64,000 bases of DNA from UBA1479 sp040218445 (GCA_040218445.1 JAVJRK010000012.1:1-64000); one strand, 5' to 3'; numbered from the stretch's first letter, positions 1 through 8,503 are shown. The notes: generated from the sequence alone by a model not told the origin. Program-made: numbers and translations.

Positions 1-219
1 GGTCGGATAATGACAGACATCGTCATGTTCATTGGCGAGATTATTTTTTGTTGCCGGATGATCCAAACGAGCGACAGAAATCAAATCACCGGCAATATTG
101 TCACCCGCAGACTCAGCGATAACCGCCGTCATATTCAGCACGACAACGCTGAACACGACGAACGCCAGGAGAACTCTCTTGGCCGGAAAATTGAATAATT
201 TTCGCATCATCAAGGACAT
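1..219 (-). CDS. small exported protein, C-terminus beyond window
   Basis: The gene reads off the left edge on the minus strand, so only about 70 codons are visible. ATG codons lie at 219, 210 and 207 in one frame; those at 210/207 are preferred because a promoter-like -10 covers 217-222. The N-terminus is basic (MMRKLFNFPAKR), followed by a hydrophobic stretch of about 18 residues and a possible signal-peptidase site after AVIA, so the product is probably periplasmic. The last visible residues, HDDVCHYPT, contain His and Cys and could bind metal, which would fit the metal-related genes that follow. No family is recognised. There is no clear ribosome-binding site. Confidence 0.5.
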   Translation of the reverse strand, partial: MSLMMRKLFNFPAKRVLLAFVVFSVVVLNMTAVIAESAGDNIAGDLISVARLDHPATKNNLANEHDDVCHYPT

Positions 220-247
220 ATAGGGCATTTACCCAAAGACGGGTCAA
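217..247 (-). promoter_or_regulatory. promoter-like site, TTGACC with 19-bp spacer
   Basis: On the minus strand TTGACC (242-247) is followed 19 bp later by TATATG (217-222). The spacing is that of MerR-controlled promoters, but the CTCC-N7-GGAG dyad of the four better sites in this window is absent; only an ACCC-N6-GGGT repeat is seen. Transcription would begin almost at the start codon of the first gene. Confidence 0.35.
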
Positions 248-543
248 GGCTTTTCCTAGAGTATCGCAAAGCTAAATGAGAGATATTTCCAGGGTGTTTT
301 CCCAAGCTATCCGCCCCAATCAATCTAGTTCCACTCAGACACAGCCACTCAGGTTTTGATCTAGCTCCCCTAAATTTAAGCCTTCTTAGGGAGTAGTTAA
401 TACTGACCCCGATGCATCATAGTTAAACAATCAGACGCGCTTTCCCTGTCGCTGCTCGTCCTATGAAGCTAGGCATTTTGCATAGACCTCACTGACGTCG
501 TCTTAAAACTCCACCTCATACCAATAGCTGCGGTATTAGCAGA
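220..543. other. intergenic stretch without a recognisable gene
   Basis: This stretch is more AT-rich than the rest of the window and shows no convincing coding frame on either strand. It contains a loose inverted repeat, TCCCCTAA with TTAGGGA, near 365-393. Apart from the promoter-like site at 217-247 nothing functional could be supported. Confidence 0.4.
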
Positions 544-569
544 AACGGGGGCCGATACCGGCCCCCGTT
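544..569 (-). terminator. hairpin downstream of small His-rich gene
   Basis: AACGGGGGCC (544-553) and GGCCCCCGTT (560-569) form a perfect 10-bp stem with a 6-base loop, 31 bases beyond the stop codon at 600. No strong U-run follows on the minus strand, so it is a probable rather than textbook intrinsic terminator. Confidence 0.55.
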
Positions 570-599
570 CTCCCAATGCACTTTAACGACCTTTTCCGA

Positions 600-806
600 T
601 CAGTCCCCCGCACGTTGATCCAGAGGTTGGTCATCATGGGTGTGCCCATTGCCGTGGGTGTGGTTCATCTCCACGGCGACCGAAGAACCTTCCTGGTATT
701 CGGCGGCCTGTGCCACGTTCGCGCCGGCGATACCGAGCAAAACAGCGAATGCCAAGGCGTAGAAGGGCGCGCGGGTTTTCAGGATCGTGTCGGTGATGTT
801 TTTCAT
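600..806 (-). CDS. small periplasmic His-rich protein
   Basis: A 68-residue protein with a clear Sec signal peptide: basic N-terminus, hydrophobic core and an AQA cleavage site around residue 34. The mature part is only about 34 residues and contains HTHGNGHTHDD, a cluster of four His with Asp that suggests divalent-metal binding; this is inference, as no family is recognised. AAGGA lies 9 bases before the ATG. It has its own hairpin downstream and stands alone, about 370 bases beyond the porin remnant. Its place next to a copper-type ATPase and other metal-linked genes supports a metal-buffering role. Confidence 0.6.
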   Translation of the reverse strand: MKNITDTILKTRAPFYALAFAVLLGIAGANVAQAAEYQEGSSVAVEMNHTHGNGHTHDDQPLDQRAGD

Positions 807-1090
807 GTCAAAGCTTCCTTTGTTGCGGTTGGTGAATGCTCACAACAAACCACTTATGTGTTTCGCAACTTTGCCGGAATCGCGATTTCTTGTGACGAAA
901 TGTTTCGGACGGGCGTCTCGATAAATCTTGTTACATCATTTCCAAATCAAGCGCGGCGTTGAAATCCAGAACTAACCCGCCCAGAACACCGCGCTGAACC
1001 TTCGGTCACAAGAAGCCTACCCTGCCTGGCGATGTCGCCTGTTTGCAGACAAACCTCCAACGGCGTGCTGATACCGCTGCCGATCACAGA
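807..1090. other. intergenic region upstream of the His-rich gene
   Basis: About 280 bases between the His-rich gene and the porin terminator hairpin. A possible minus-strand promoter is TTGATT near 946-951 followed 18 bases later by ATTTAT. No coding frame was supported. Confidence 0.3.
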
Positions 1091-1120
1091 GAAACGGCCG
1101 CCCCGAAGGACGGCCGTTTC
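1091..1120 (-). terminator. terminator hairpin of the porin remnant
   Basis: GAAACGGCCG (1091-1100) pairs perfectly with CGGCCGTTTC (1111-1120) around a 10-base loop, 55 bases past the porin stop. The minus-strand sequence after the stem begins with TCTCTG, so the U-tract is weak. Confidence 0.6.
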
Positions 1121-1174
1121 CTGAATCTGGTTATTGCCAGTGGTGGAGAGCCGGGGCTCCCTACCATAACCCAA

Positions 1175-1546
1175 TTAGAATTTGACCTGCATGCCAACCA
1201 GCATGGTGACGATCTGGTCGAGCGGCGTCTGCCCCGCAGGCATATCGACATCCCAAAAGGCCACGCTACCATACACATTGGTACCCGCGCTCTTGATCTG
1301 CTGGTTGACGCCGAGGCCGACAGCGATGGCCTCGCTGCCGACGACCGTACGATCCTGACTGCCGGAGACGTTGACACCGATACCGGTGGGGCCAAGGGTG
1401 TTCATATTGGCAGTATAACCGACGGTGGCCGCCCAACGGGCATCCTCCTCCGCACCGTCCACGGCGAGACTCTGGCCATAAAGACCGGTCACGGAAATCC
1501 CACTGTCGTGCATCACGGAGGCGCCGAGCTGCCAAGCACCCTCAGG
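1175..1546 (-). pseudogene. porin, C-terminal fragment only
   Basis: The frame encodes the last ~120 residues of an alphaproteobacterial outer-membrane porin: alternating beta-strand residues, the phrase EGAWQLGASVM, and the typical final strand VTMLVGMQVKF ending in Phe. The porin frame continues upstream of the first GTG/ATG (1516/1513) as far as about 1546, where it meets the end of the P-type ATPase frame. There is no signal peptide and the other ~250 residues of a porin are missing. The fragment therefore cannot make a barrel and is the 3' remnant left by a deletion. It still carries its terminator. Confidence 0.75.
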
Positions 1547-2848
1547 CGATGATCAACACGGCAACCGCCGAAACCAAACCATACGCCATAGCCGGTGCCG
1601 GCCCCCAGATGGACCATGCAATGAAGGCACCAATCGCGACCAAGATCACAACTGGGACGAACATGCCGGCGACAGAGTCAGCGACCTTTTGAATAGGAGC
1701 ACGGGAACGCTGCGCATTCGCAACCATCTCAACGATCTGGCTCAGCATGGTATCGGATCCGACCCGCTTGGCCTCCATGACCAGACTGCCCGTACCATTG
1801 ATGGTGGCGCCAGTCAGGTCATCGCCCTCCGTCTTCTCGACCGGGACCGGCTCCCCGGAAATCATGGACTCATCGATGCTTGAGCGGCCTTCCAGGACGA
1901 CGCCGTCCACCGGAACCTTGTCACCGGGGCGGATGCGCAGCTTGTCGCCGACCTTGACGTCCTCGAGCGGGATTTCTTCTTCCGAGCCGTCATCGCGGAT
2001 AACGCGGGCCGTCTTCGCCGCCATATCCAAAAGCGCCCGGATCGCGGCCCCCGTCCGGTCACGTGCGCCAAGTTCCATCATCTGCCCGAGTAGGACCAAA
2101 ACGACGATAACCGCACCAGCCTCGAAATAAACGCCGACGTGACCGTCCGCGGACCTGAAACCATCGGGGAAGATATCGGGTGCCATAACGGCGACGAGGC
2201 TGAACAGGTAGGCTGCCCCCACGCCCATACCGATGAGGGTGAACATGTTGAGCGAGCGGTTCACGACCGACTTCACGCCGCGCACGAAGAATGGCCAGCC
2301 GGACCAAAGAATCACGGGCGTTCCGAGGATCAACTCGATCCAAAGTGCCGCACGTTCGCCGACCGCCTCACGGATGAACCCAAGCCCGACGAACGGCCCC
2401 ATGGTCAGGACCAGCAACGGCACGGTCAGAATAGCCCCCACCCAAAACCGCCGGGTGAAGTCGATCAGTTCAAGATTAGGCCCTTCTTCGCCTGTCGGCA
2501 CCCCTATGGGCTCCAATGCCATGCCGCAGATGGGGCAATCGCCGGGAGCGTCCCGGACAATTTCGGGATGCATGGGGCAGGTGTATTTGGTGCCAACGGG
2601 GGAATTCTCGGCAGCCTTTTCGTGAGCGCCAGAGAGATAATGGTCGGGATCAGCCTTGAACTTCCCGCGTTAGGATCGACCGTCATGCCGCATACAGGGT
2701 CTTTCACCGCAGCCGGCGCATGGTGATGCCCATGGCCGCCGCACGAACCATGGCCGGAGCAACAATTGTGGCCTTGGAGTTTGTGGGACTCCGCAGCGGT
2801 TTCTACCTGCTTACGTTCGCCTTCACCCTGTTTGGAATGCTGATCCAT
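1542..2848 (-). pseudogene. copper-type P-type ATPase, frameshifted and truncated
   Basis: In order, the reconstructed protein has a His/Cys-rich N-terminus, a DPVCGMTVDP YHS-like segment, a second metal-binding module (TCPMHPE...CPICGMALEP), four membrane segments and the actuator domain (SGEPVPVEKTEGD). It stops after AVLIIA, exactly where the family continues with the CPC transport motif; the phosphorylation (DKTGT) and ATP-binding domains are absent. A one-base loss near 2663-2666 also shifts the frame after DPNAG: the next frame continues with KFKADPDHY and leads into CPMHPE. The gene is thus broken twice. The ATG at 2848 is preceded by AGAGGAA, and a MerR-type promoter lies upstream. 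Family membership (PIB-type, Cu-like) is clear; substrate is inferred from HMBD/YHS modules. Confidence 0.85.
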
Positions 2849-2899
2849 CACTAAATTCCTCTCACGTTGCTCAAGAGCCCCGGTTGAACTGATGATGGA

Positions 2900-2930
2900 A
2901 TTTTGAGGCCTCCAGCAACAGGAGGGTCAA
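2900..2930 (-). promoter_or_regulatory. MerR-family (CueR-like) promoter of the ATPase gene
   Basis: On the minus strand TTGACC (2925-2930), a 19-bp spacer and CAAAAT (2900-2905). The spacer holds the dyad CCTCC (2921-2925 strand complement) - N7 - GGAGG (2909-2913), centred at 2917. The overlong 19-bp spacer with an embedded dyad is what MerR-family activators untwist. This is the cleanest of four such sites in the window. Confidence 0.75.
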
Positions 2931-2984
2931 GCAAGAATTTTCACTCTCAAGCGCCATTTCGCCTGGCACCAAGGCGCACCGAAT

Positions 2985-4319
2985 TCAGCCGGTACGGCGG
3001 AGGAAAAGCTTTTCCCCAAAGAAAACGAGGGCAATACCGACCGCCGCGGAATAGATCACCGTCATGTCGGACTGCGCCTTGATCACCAACAGCGCACCGA
3101 GCACGACGACATCCATGACAATGGCGATGATAAGCACTGTCGCCGAGGCGTTCACTTCCTTGCGCAAATGGCGCAGAACGCCCCAATGAACGACGATGTC
3201 CATAACGATGTAGAAGATAGCACCCAGCGCAGCGATGCGGCCGAGGTCAAAGAACGCGGTCAAAAGCATCGCCAGTACGATGGTGTAGACGAGGGTGTGC
3301 CTCTGGATATCCCCCGGCATGCCGAAATGGCTGTGTGGCACCAGCTTCATATCGGTCAGCATTGCGAGCATACGCGAGACTGCGAAAACGCTGGCGATCA
3401 CGCCCGATACCGTCGCGATAATGGCGAAAGCAACCGTAAACCATAGACCCGTTTTTCCGAAGGCAGGACGCGCGGCCTCGGCCAAAGCGAAGTCGCGCGC
3501 ACGAACGATCTCCTCAATGGTCAAATTCCCCCCAACCGCAAGTGCCACCAGGAAATAGATGACGACGCAGATGACAATAGAGACGATGATGGCGCGGCCG
3601 ACGTTCTTGTTCGGCTCGACAATCTCCCCACCACTATTTGTGATCGTTGTGAACCCCTTGTAGGCAAGGATCGCCAGGGCGGTGGCGCCGAGGAAGCCGC
3701 CGGCGCTGGTCGTTGCCGGATCGACAGAGACGCTCTTGAACGTAAACCCGGTGAGCCAAAGCCCGCCCACGGCGAACACGGCAATCCCGCCAATCTTGAG
3801 AAATGCCATGACGAAGGAAAATGTCTGGATAAAGCGGTTGCTGAGAACGTTCACAAAGAAGGCAAAAGTCAGCAGTCCGATCCCCATCGCAGGTACCAAC
3901 CAATTTTTGTCTGCATCGACGTCAAACAGTTGCAGCGTGTAGGTGCCGAATGTCCGTGCGACCAAGCTCTCGTTGATAACCATGGAGAAATACATCAGGA
4001 GCCCGCAGGCGCCGGTCATCATGGTCTTGCCGTAGGCTTTCTCCAGAAACATGGCGATGCCACCAGCCGACGGATAGGCATTCGACATCTTGACGTAAGA
4101 ATAGGCGCTAAATCCAACGATGATCGCCGCCGCGAGAAAGGCGAAAGGAAACCATTCGCCTGCGAGTTCGGCGACCTGGCCGGTCAGCGCGAAAATCCCG
4201 GCACCGATCATGACGCCTGTTCCCAAGGAAACGGCACCGGTCAGCGACAGGCTGTTCTCTTGATATTTGGCCGAGCGATCGTGACTGCCGTGCCCTTCGT
4301 GGCCGCGCGGATCGGTCAT
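2985..4319 (-). CDS. APC-superfamily permease
   Basis: 444 residues with about 12 hydrophobic segments and the APC amino-acid permease signature near the start (GTGVMIGAGIFALTGQVAELAG). The short cytoplasmic N-terminus is unusual, with HEGHGSHD, a His-rich stretch of the kind seen in metal-associated transporters. It is probably an inner-membrane secondary transporter for amino acids or a related cation; the substrate cannot be read from sequence. It follows the small lipoprotein gene by 22 bases and so belongs to the unit driven by the MerR-type promoter at 4777-4807. The next gene downstream has its own promoter. Confidence 0.8.
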   Translation of the reverse strand: MTDPRGHEGHGSHDRSAKYQENSLSLTGAVSLGTGVMIGAGIFALTGQVAELAGEWFPFAFLAAAIIVGFSAYSYVKMSNAYPSAGGIAMFLEKAYGKTMMTGACGLLMYFSMVINESLVARTFGTYTLQLFDVDADKNWLVPAMGIGLLTFAFFVNVLSNRFIQTFSFVMAFLKIGGIAVFAVGGLWLTGFTFKSVSVDPATTSAGGFLGATALAILAYKGFTTITNSGGEIVEPNKNVGRAIIVSIVICVVIYFLVALAVGGNLTIEEIVRARDFALAEAARPAFGKTGLWFTVAFAIIATVSGVIASVFAVSRMLAMLTDMKLVPHSHFGMPGDIQRHTLVYTIVLAMLLTAFFDLGRIAALGAIFYIVMDIVVHWGVLRHLRKEVNASATVLIIAIVMDVVVLGALLVIKAQSDMTVIYSAAVGIALVFFGEKLFLRRTG

Positions 4320-4341
4320 ATCGCTTTATCCGGTTTTGCCG

Positions 4342-4746
4342 TCATGAATGGGCACCGCCATGGTAGCGCACTTCGAGTTTGCTATCCGGCGGTACTGTCT
4401 TCCCGAGATTTACGCTGAACCGCGAGACCTTAAGTGCCGTCGTGATTCTTCTTCCCCGATCCGTGAAGGCCGCCCAACTCGCGTCGGGCTCGGCACCGCT
4501 ATCGGTGGCGCGGACATGAATATGCCCTCGGCGGAGCCCTGCGCTTCCGAACTGCATCAACCTTCCGGTCAGCACGTAGCCGTCTTCCGTCTGCCACGCC
4601 TGCAACTGGTCGACTTCCGCTACGGACGAGTTGCCGACAGGTACCAGAACGGCCTTTTCAAAAAGTTTCCCCGGCCCGAAGCTCGCGCAAGCCGCCAGGA
4701 TAGGTGCGGCAACAAAGATGGAGGCGATCGCCAACTTGGATGTCAT
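4342..4746 (-). CDS. small lipoprotein of unknown function
   Basis: 134 residues. The ATG at 4746 is chosen over an upstream in-frame codon because GGAGA lies about 7 bases before it and the sequence then begins with a lipoprotein signal, MTSKLAIASIFVAAPILAAC, with the lipobox ending at Cys20. The mature part has a beta-rich look (VTGRL-type strands, HIHVRATDS, LEVRYHGG) but I do not recognise the family. It is the first gene of a two-gene unit with the APC permease. A MerR-type promoter sits about 30 bases upstream, which points to a role in metal stress at the cell envelope. Confidence 0.65.
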   Translation of the reverse strand: MTSKLAIASIFVAAPILAACASFGPGKLFEKAVLVPVGNSSVAEVDQLQAWQTEDGYVLTGRLMQFGSAGLRRGHIHVRATDSGAEPDASWAAFTDRGRRITTALKVSRFSVNLGKTVPPDSKLEVRYHGGAHS

Positions 4747-4776
4747 TTTACATCTCCTTCCCAAAGACTGATGAAA

Positions 4777-4807
4777 ACCCTGAAGCATCCTGTAAGAGGA
4801 GGGTCAA
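4777..4807 (-). promoter_or_regulatory. MerR-family promoter of the lipoprotein-APC unit
   Basis: TTGACC (4802-4807) and a poor -10, CAGGGT (4777-4782), are separated by exactly 19 bp. The spacer has CCTCC-N7-GGA in the same position as in the other sites. It lies between the NhaA stop and the lipoprotein start, giving a leader of about 25 bases. Confidence 0.6.
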
Positions 4808-4827
4808 CACCAAGTATTCCGAAAATA

Positions 4828-5997
4828 TCAATCATGCGTGATCGTTCCGGACCCGATAGTCGCATACTGAAGAACCAGAACACCAATCACGGCGGACAAC
4901 AGCGACCCGGATAGAACCGCAAGCTTCGCTGACGACAGCACCGCCGGATCCGGAAATGCCCGTGTGGCGATAAACAAGCTCATGGTGAATCCGATCCCCG
5001 CAAGAATCGAAACACCGAATACCTGCATCCAGTTGACACGTTCCGGCAAACGGCAAAGACCAGAACGAACCGCGAGAAATGCTGCACCGAATATGCCGAC
5101 CTGTTTCCCTAGGAACAACCCCAGGACGATCCCAAGCCAAACCCCTTCGCTGCTGCTGGAAAATGCCTTCTCGTCCAAAACCACGCCGGAATTGAAAAAC
5201 ACGAATAAGGGAACGACGAGCAGGGAGCTCCACAAATGGAGGGTGTTTTCAGCGGAACGCAGAGGGGATTTGGACTTTATCCGGTCTCCGTGCATGGGAA
5301 CGGCAGCCGCAATTATAACCCCTGCAAGAGCAGCCTCAACACCCGCTTTCAACATGCCTACCCACAGAACCGCTCCGACGATGATGTATGCAACAGGGTT
5401 AGTAACCTTCCAGCGATTAAGCGCGAACAGCCCGACAACCGCAGCCAACCCAACCACCGCCGGTACCAGGGCAAAATGCTCACCATAAAATACACCGATG
5501 ATGATGACCGCCCCGATGTCATCGAACACGGCGAGAGCCGTCAGAAAGACTTTCAGTCCGATCGGCACACGCGGCCCCATCAGCGAGAGAATGCTTAGAG
5601 CGAGTACAATGTCGGTCGCAGTCGGCACCGCCCAACCCCGTATGCCCACAGCGTCACCCTGATTGAAAGACGCATAGACTATCGCGGGCACCGCCATACC
5701 TCCCAGCGCCGCGAAAGCCGGTAGCGCCGCACTCCGCAAGGTGTTGAGCTGCCCTTCGAGGACCTGCTGTTTGATTTCGAAACCGATGATGACAAAAAAG
5801 ATCACCATGAGGCCCTGATTGATCCAGTAAACCATTGGGCCTTCGATGAGGAGTTCGCCGATACGCAAGTGGACCGGCGTGTGATGGACCGCCTGATACA
5901 ATGCTGCGAGGGGTGAATTGGCAGCGACCAAAGCAAGCGCCATGAATGCAAGCATGATGATGCCGGCACCTTGATCACTGCGAAGCAGGCTTTTCAT
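4828..5997 (-). CDS. nhaA: Na+/H+ antiporter NhaA
   Basis: 389 residues, the normal size. Signature segments are present: ATDIVLALSIL (the conserved Asp of helix IV), FLTALAVFDDIGAVI with the paired Asp of helix V that bind Na+ or H+, and GIGFTMSLFIA in the C-terminal half. The inner-membrane protein exchanges Na+ or Li+ for protons and serves pH and salt homeostasis. GAGAGA precedes the ATG by 5 bases. It starts only 44 bases after the cytochrome c gene and therefore probably ends the operon that begins with the YncE-like gene at 9626. Confidence 0.93.
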   Translation of the reverse strand: MKSLLRSDQGAGIIMLAFMALALVAANSPLAALYQAVHHTPVHLRIGELLIEGPMVYWINQGLMVIFFVIIGFEIKQQVLEGQLNTLRSAALPAFAALGGMAVPAIVYASFNQGDAVGIRGWAVPTATDIVLALSILSLMGPRVPIGLKVFLTALAVFDDIGAVIIIGVFYGEHFALVPAVVGLAAVVGLFALNRWKVTNPVAYIIVGAVLWVGMLKAGVEAALAGVIIAAAVPMHGDRIKSKSPLRSAENTLHLWSSLLVVPLFVFFNSGVVLDEKAFSSSSEGVWLGIVLGLFLGKQVGIFGAAFLAVRSGLCRLPERVNWMQVFGVSILAGIGFTMSLFIATRAFPDPAVLSSAKLAVLSGSLLSAVIGVLVLQYATIGSGTITHD

Positions 5998-6041
5998 TTA
6001 TTCTCTCAGAAACAGAGGTTGGAGGAATGCACACGGCCACT

Positions 6042-6473
6042 TCACATGTTGTGTGGCCGGTAACTAATTCCGTTAGCGGCCTGCAACTCGCGAATGTAGC
6101 GGACTATGGCTCCGATATCCGCCTCGCTCACCTGTGGCTGCGGCGGCATGTCACCAAACGGCCAATGATGTTGCCGCACGCCCCGCTGGGCCGCGAGTAC
6201 GAACGCGTAGTCTGCATGATGGCCGGGATTGTAGATGTCATGCACCAGAGGCGGCCCCTTGTCAGATCCGGCGGCGTTAGCACCGTGGCACTGAGCGCAG
6301 GTCGCGTCGAACGCCGCCTTGCCGACCTTCGCCGGCTGCGACAGCGTGGGCACCTTCACCGAAACGATTGTGTCTGTCCGTTCCGATGAGAGAATCGTCC
6401 AACTGATGATGGCAATACCGCCTATGACAAACACACTCACAAAGATGGCGGGCACCTTCTCCATGATTTTCAC
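6042..6473 (-). CDS. membrane-anchored class I cytochrome c
   Basis: 143 residues with an N-terminal membrane anchor (residues 8-28) and no obvious cleavage site. One haem site, CAQCH, is at residues 59-63, and the axial Met is probably Met109 in FGDMPPQP. The fold matches small monohaem cytochromes c exposed to the periplasm. The start is a GTG at 6473 with GGAGG 7 bases before it; an ATG three codons later is possible. Next to an orphan Rieske gene, it is a likely electron-transfer partner, but no cytochrome b or c1 gene lies near. Confidence 0.85.
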   Translation of the reverse strand: MKIMEKVPAIFVSVFVIGGIAIISWTILSSERTDTIVSVKVPTLSQPAKVGKAAFDATCAQCHGANAAGSDKGPPLVHDIYNPGHHADYAFVLAAQRGVRQHHWPFGDMPPQPQVSEADIGAIVRYIRELQAANGISYRPHNM

Positions 6474-6529
6474 TACTTCCCCTCCACGGCGACAACTTCT
6501 CTGGTGTTCAATAGCTCTGCTCGATCATT

Positions 6530-6928
6530 CTATTCATCCCCAGTCATGCGTGGATGCGTGCGGTGTGAAATCGACGGCGCCGCCGATTGCTGTTGCCCGC
6601 CGGTATGGCCATACAGAATCACCGGTTTGCCGGTTTCACCATCAACCACGATGGTGTTGACTTGAAACGCATGGTTCCGGTTGCCACCAGGAGCCATCAC
6701 GGTCACGGCATATCGAGCTCCTGACGCGCTCTCCACAGGTGTCATTTTCAAAACTGTAACACCGTAGTCAGCGGCGACTTTATTTCGAATTTCGTCCGCA
6801 CTCATCTCAGCCCGCGCGCTAGATACCGCCGTAACTGAGACCACCGCCACCGCTGCCACTACGAAGAACCGGAAAGCGAGACCATATCGACGAAAAGCGT
6901 GCGCCCCGCCGGTCAACTTTGTTCTCAT
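6530..6928 (-). CDS. PepSY-like periplasmic protein
   Basis: 132 residues. The ATG at 6928 has AAGGA 6 bases upstream; more upstream codons would overlap the Rieske gene. A twin-basic signal peptide (RRYGLAFRF, hydrophobic core, SARA cleavage) exports it. The mature part (MSADEIRNKVAADYGVTVLK, then a strand pair ending VVDGETGKPVILY) resembles a single PepSY domain, a small fold often found in inhibitors or sensors. Its partner is unknown. It sits between the Rieske and cytochrome c genes in one transcription unit. Confidence 0.6.
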   Translation of the reverse strand: MRTKLTGGAHAFRRYGLAFRFFVVAAVAVVSVTAVSSARAEMSADEIRNKVAADYGVTVLKMTPVESASGARYAVTVMAPGGNRNHAFQVNTIVVDGETGKPVILYGHTGGQQQSAAPSISHRTHPRMTGDE

Positions 6929-6951
6929 AACAAATCCTTCCATTTCCAATA

Positions 6952-7506
6952 TCATCCGATAGCCAATTTCTCGGGGTTGGAGAAAGCATATGGCGGCACG
7001 ACCAGATTGCGCGGCGCCGGCCCTTTCCTGATGCGGCCGGAGGTGTCGTAGTGAGACCCATGACAGGGGCAAAACCAGCCGCCGAAATCACCTCGCCGAC
7101 TCCCTTCTCGCTGACCAAGGGGAATGCAGCCCAGATGTGTGCAAATCCTAACGACAATTAACCACTCTTCCCTTTGGACCCGGTCCGCATCCTTCTCCGG
7201 ATCCGGCAAGGCCGCGCCATCATCTGCCTTCGCTTTTGTAACGGCCTCCGGAGTACGACGATCCACAAATACCGGCTTGCCTTGCCAAACAACCGTAATC
7301 CGCTGGCCGCGCTCAATAGGCCGCAGGTTCAAGTCTGTCGATGCGAGCGCGAGCGTGTCGGATGCCGGATTAAGGCTGTCGATCAACGGCCAAACCGACA
7401 AAGCCACGCCGGTAGCTGCGAGCGTCGATGTTGAGACGATCAGAAAATCGCGTCTCGACCGCTCGTCAATCCTGAGGCTTTCAATATGTCCTTCTGATTT
7501 CATCAT
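6952..7506 (-). CDS. Rieske [2Fe-2S] protein, orphan
   Basis: 184 residues. A twin-arginine type N-terminus (RRDFL at 18-22) is followed by one membrane anchor. Cluster ligands are present in both boxes: CTHLGC (Cys122, His124, and disulfide Cys127) and CPCHGSHYD (Cys146 disulfide, Cys148, His149 by this numbering), as in the iron-sulfur subunit of cytochrome bc1. A bc1 operon would carry cytochrome b and c1 genes next to it, but here the neighbours are an ICMT-like methyltransferase and a PepSY-like protein. It may work with the nearby cytochrome c in a separate oxidation, or be a second Rieske copy. Confidence 0.88.
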   Translation of the reverse strand: MMKSEGHIESLRIDERSRRDFLIVSTSTLAATGVALSVWPLIDSLNPASDTLALASTDLNLRPIERGQRITVVWQGKPVFVDRRTPEAVTKAKADDGAALPDPEKDADRVQREEWLIVVRICTHLGCIPLGQREGSRRGDFGGWFCPCHGSHYDTSGRIRKGPAPRNLVVPPYAFSNPEKLAIG

Positions 7507-7553
7507 CGTGAAACAACCTGCTCACTTAGCTTGGTCGTTAACCCCGGATGCGG

Positions 7554-8207
7554 TTATGTCGTCGTATCGACCAAGTTCCCAAACCGAGGGATAAACGCCG
7601 GAACCCTGGACCGGTAGTCTTCGTATTCAGCGCCGAACTCCTTCAGCGCCGTCTGTTCCTCCGCATATGCCAGCCGGACGTACATCCAGACGAGGACCGG
7701 GAACATCGCCAGCGTCAGAACCGTCGGCCACTGAAAAAGGAATCCGATCATAATGGCGATAAATCCAACGTACTGCGGGTGACGGACCTTCGCATAAGCG
7801 CCCGTCCTCGCCAGCGTGCCGGATTTCTGCGCCTGGTAAAGAACGCGCCAAGCGGACGAAATCAGCGCGAATCCCGCCAGGATGAACGCGAAGCTCAGAA
7901 TATGGAATGGACCGAAATGCGGGTTGCCCTGCCAGCCGAAGATCATCTCGGGCAGGTGGCCCGAATCATGAGCGAACCAGTCGATCCCCGGATAATTGCT
8001 CTGAAGCCAGCCGGATAGAAGGTAGATGGTCAGCGGAAAGCCATACATCTCAGTGAACAACGCGACCAGGAACGCACTGAAAGCGCCGAAGGACCGCCAG
8101 TCCGTTGCCGTCTGTGGCTTGAAGAAGCTGAAGGCAAACATGATAAATACCGCGGAGTTAATGATCACAAGGGACCAAAGACCGTAGGCGTTAGTTGCCT
8201 CACTCAT
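7554..8207 (-). CDS. ICMT/PEMT-like membrane methyltransferase
   Basis: 217 residues with five or six membrane segments and the C-terminal signature of the isoprenylcysteine carboxyl methyltransferase and phospholipid methyltransferase group: GAYAKVRHPQYVGFI, then EEQTALKEFGAEYEDYRSRVP. The arginine-histidine-proline stretch and the paired Glu bind the S-adenosylmethionine cofactor. Bacterial members have unknown acceptors. The ATG overlaps the stop of the DUF2933 gene by four bases (ATGA), so the two are translationally coupled. Confidence 0.78.
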   Translation of the reverse strand: MSEATNAYGLWSLVIINSAVFIMFAFSFFKPQTATDWRSFGAFSAFLVALFTEMYGFPLTIYLLSGWLQSNYPGIDWFAHDSGHLPEMIFGWQGNPHFGPFHILSFAFILAGFALISSAWRVLYQAQKSGTLARTGAYAKVRHPQYVGFIAIMIGFLFQWPTVLTLAMFPVLVWMYVRLAYAEEQTALKEFGAEYEDYRSRVPAFIPRFGNLVDTTT

Positions 8208-8503
8208 GCGCTTGGTCCTCCACGATTATTGCCTTCGTCCCGACCGCCCTCGGTCTTCCCTTCCGATTGGTGGCCTTCGTGCCCCGCATGATCACCATGG
8301 CCATCGTGCCCGTGGTGCATAAAGAGGTGCATCAAGGGACACAGAAGAATAAGAAGCCATGGAAGATACGGTAACGCACTGGCCACGTGCGCCTGATGCT
8401 CGGTCCAGAGAAAGTATCCGGCAACACCGAGAAACCCAGCAAGAACTAGGCCGTTTCGCGAAAACAACCCGCTCAATATGCCGTTGGAATGTCTTTCAGC
8501 CAT
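8204..8503 (-). CDS. DUF2933-type small membrane protein
   Basis: 99 residues. The ATG at 8503 is chosen because GGAGG lies 8 bases upstream; an in-frame TTG at 8518 would include that site. Two hydrophobic segments (around 15-32 and 45-62) are followed by PLMHLFMHHGHDGHGDH, the His-rich tail typical of the DUF2933 family, often found beside copper and heavy-metal genes. A metal-binding role at the membrane is likely but unproven. Confidence 0.7.
   Translation of the reverse strand: MAERHSNGILSGLFSRNGLVLAGFLGVAGYFLWTEHQAHVASALPYLPWLLILLCPLMHLFMHHGHDGHGDHAGHEGHQSEGKTEGGRDEGNNRGGPSA

Noticed and set aside
576..962. Long plus-strand frame opposite the His-rich gene
   Set aside because: The minus-strand frame has a clear signal peptide and ribosome-binding site; the plus frame has neither and looks like its shadow.
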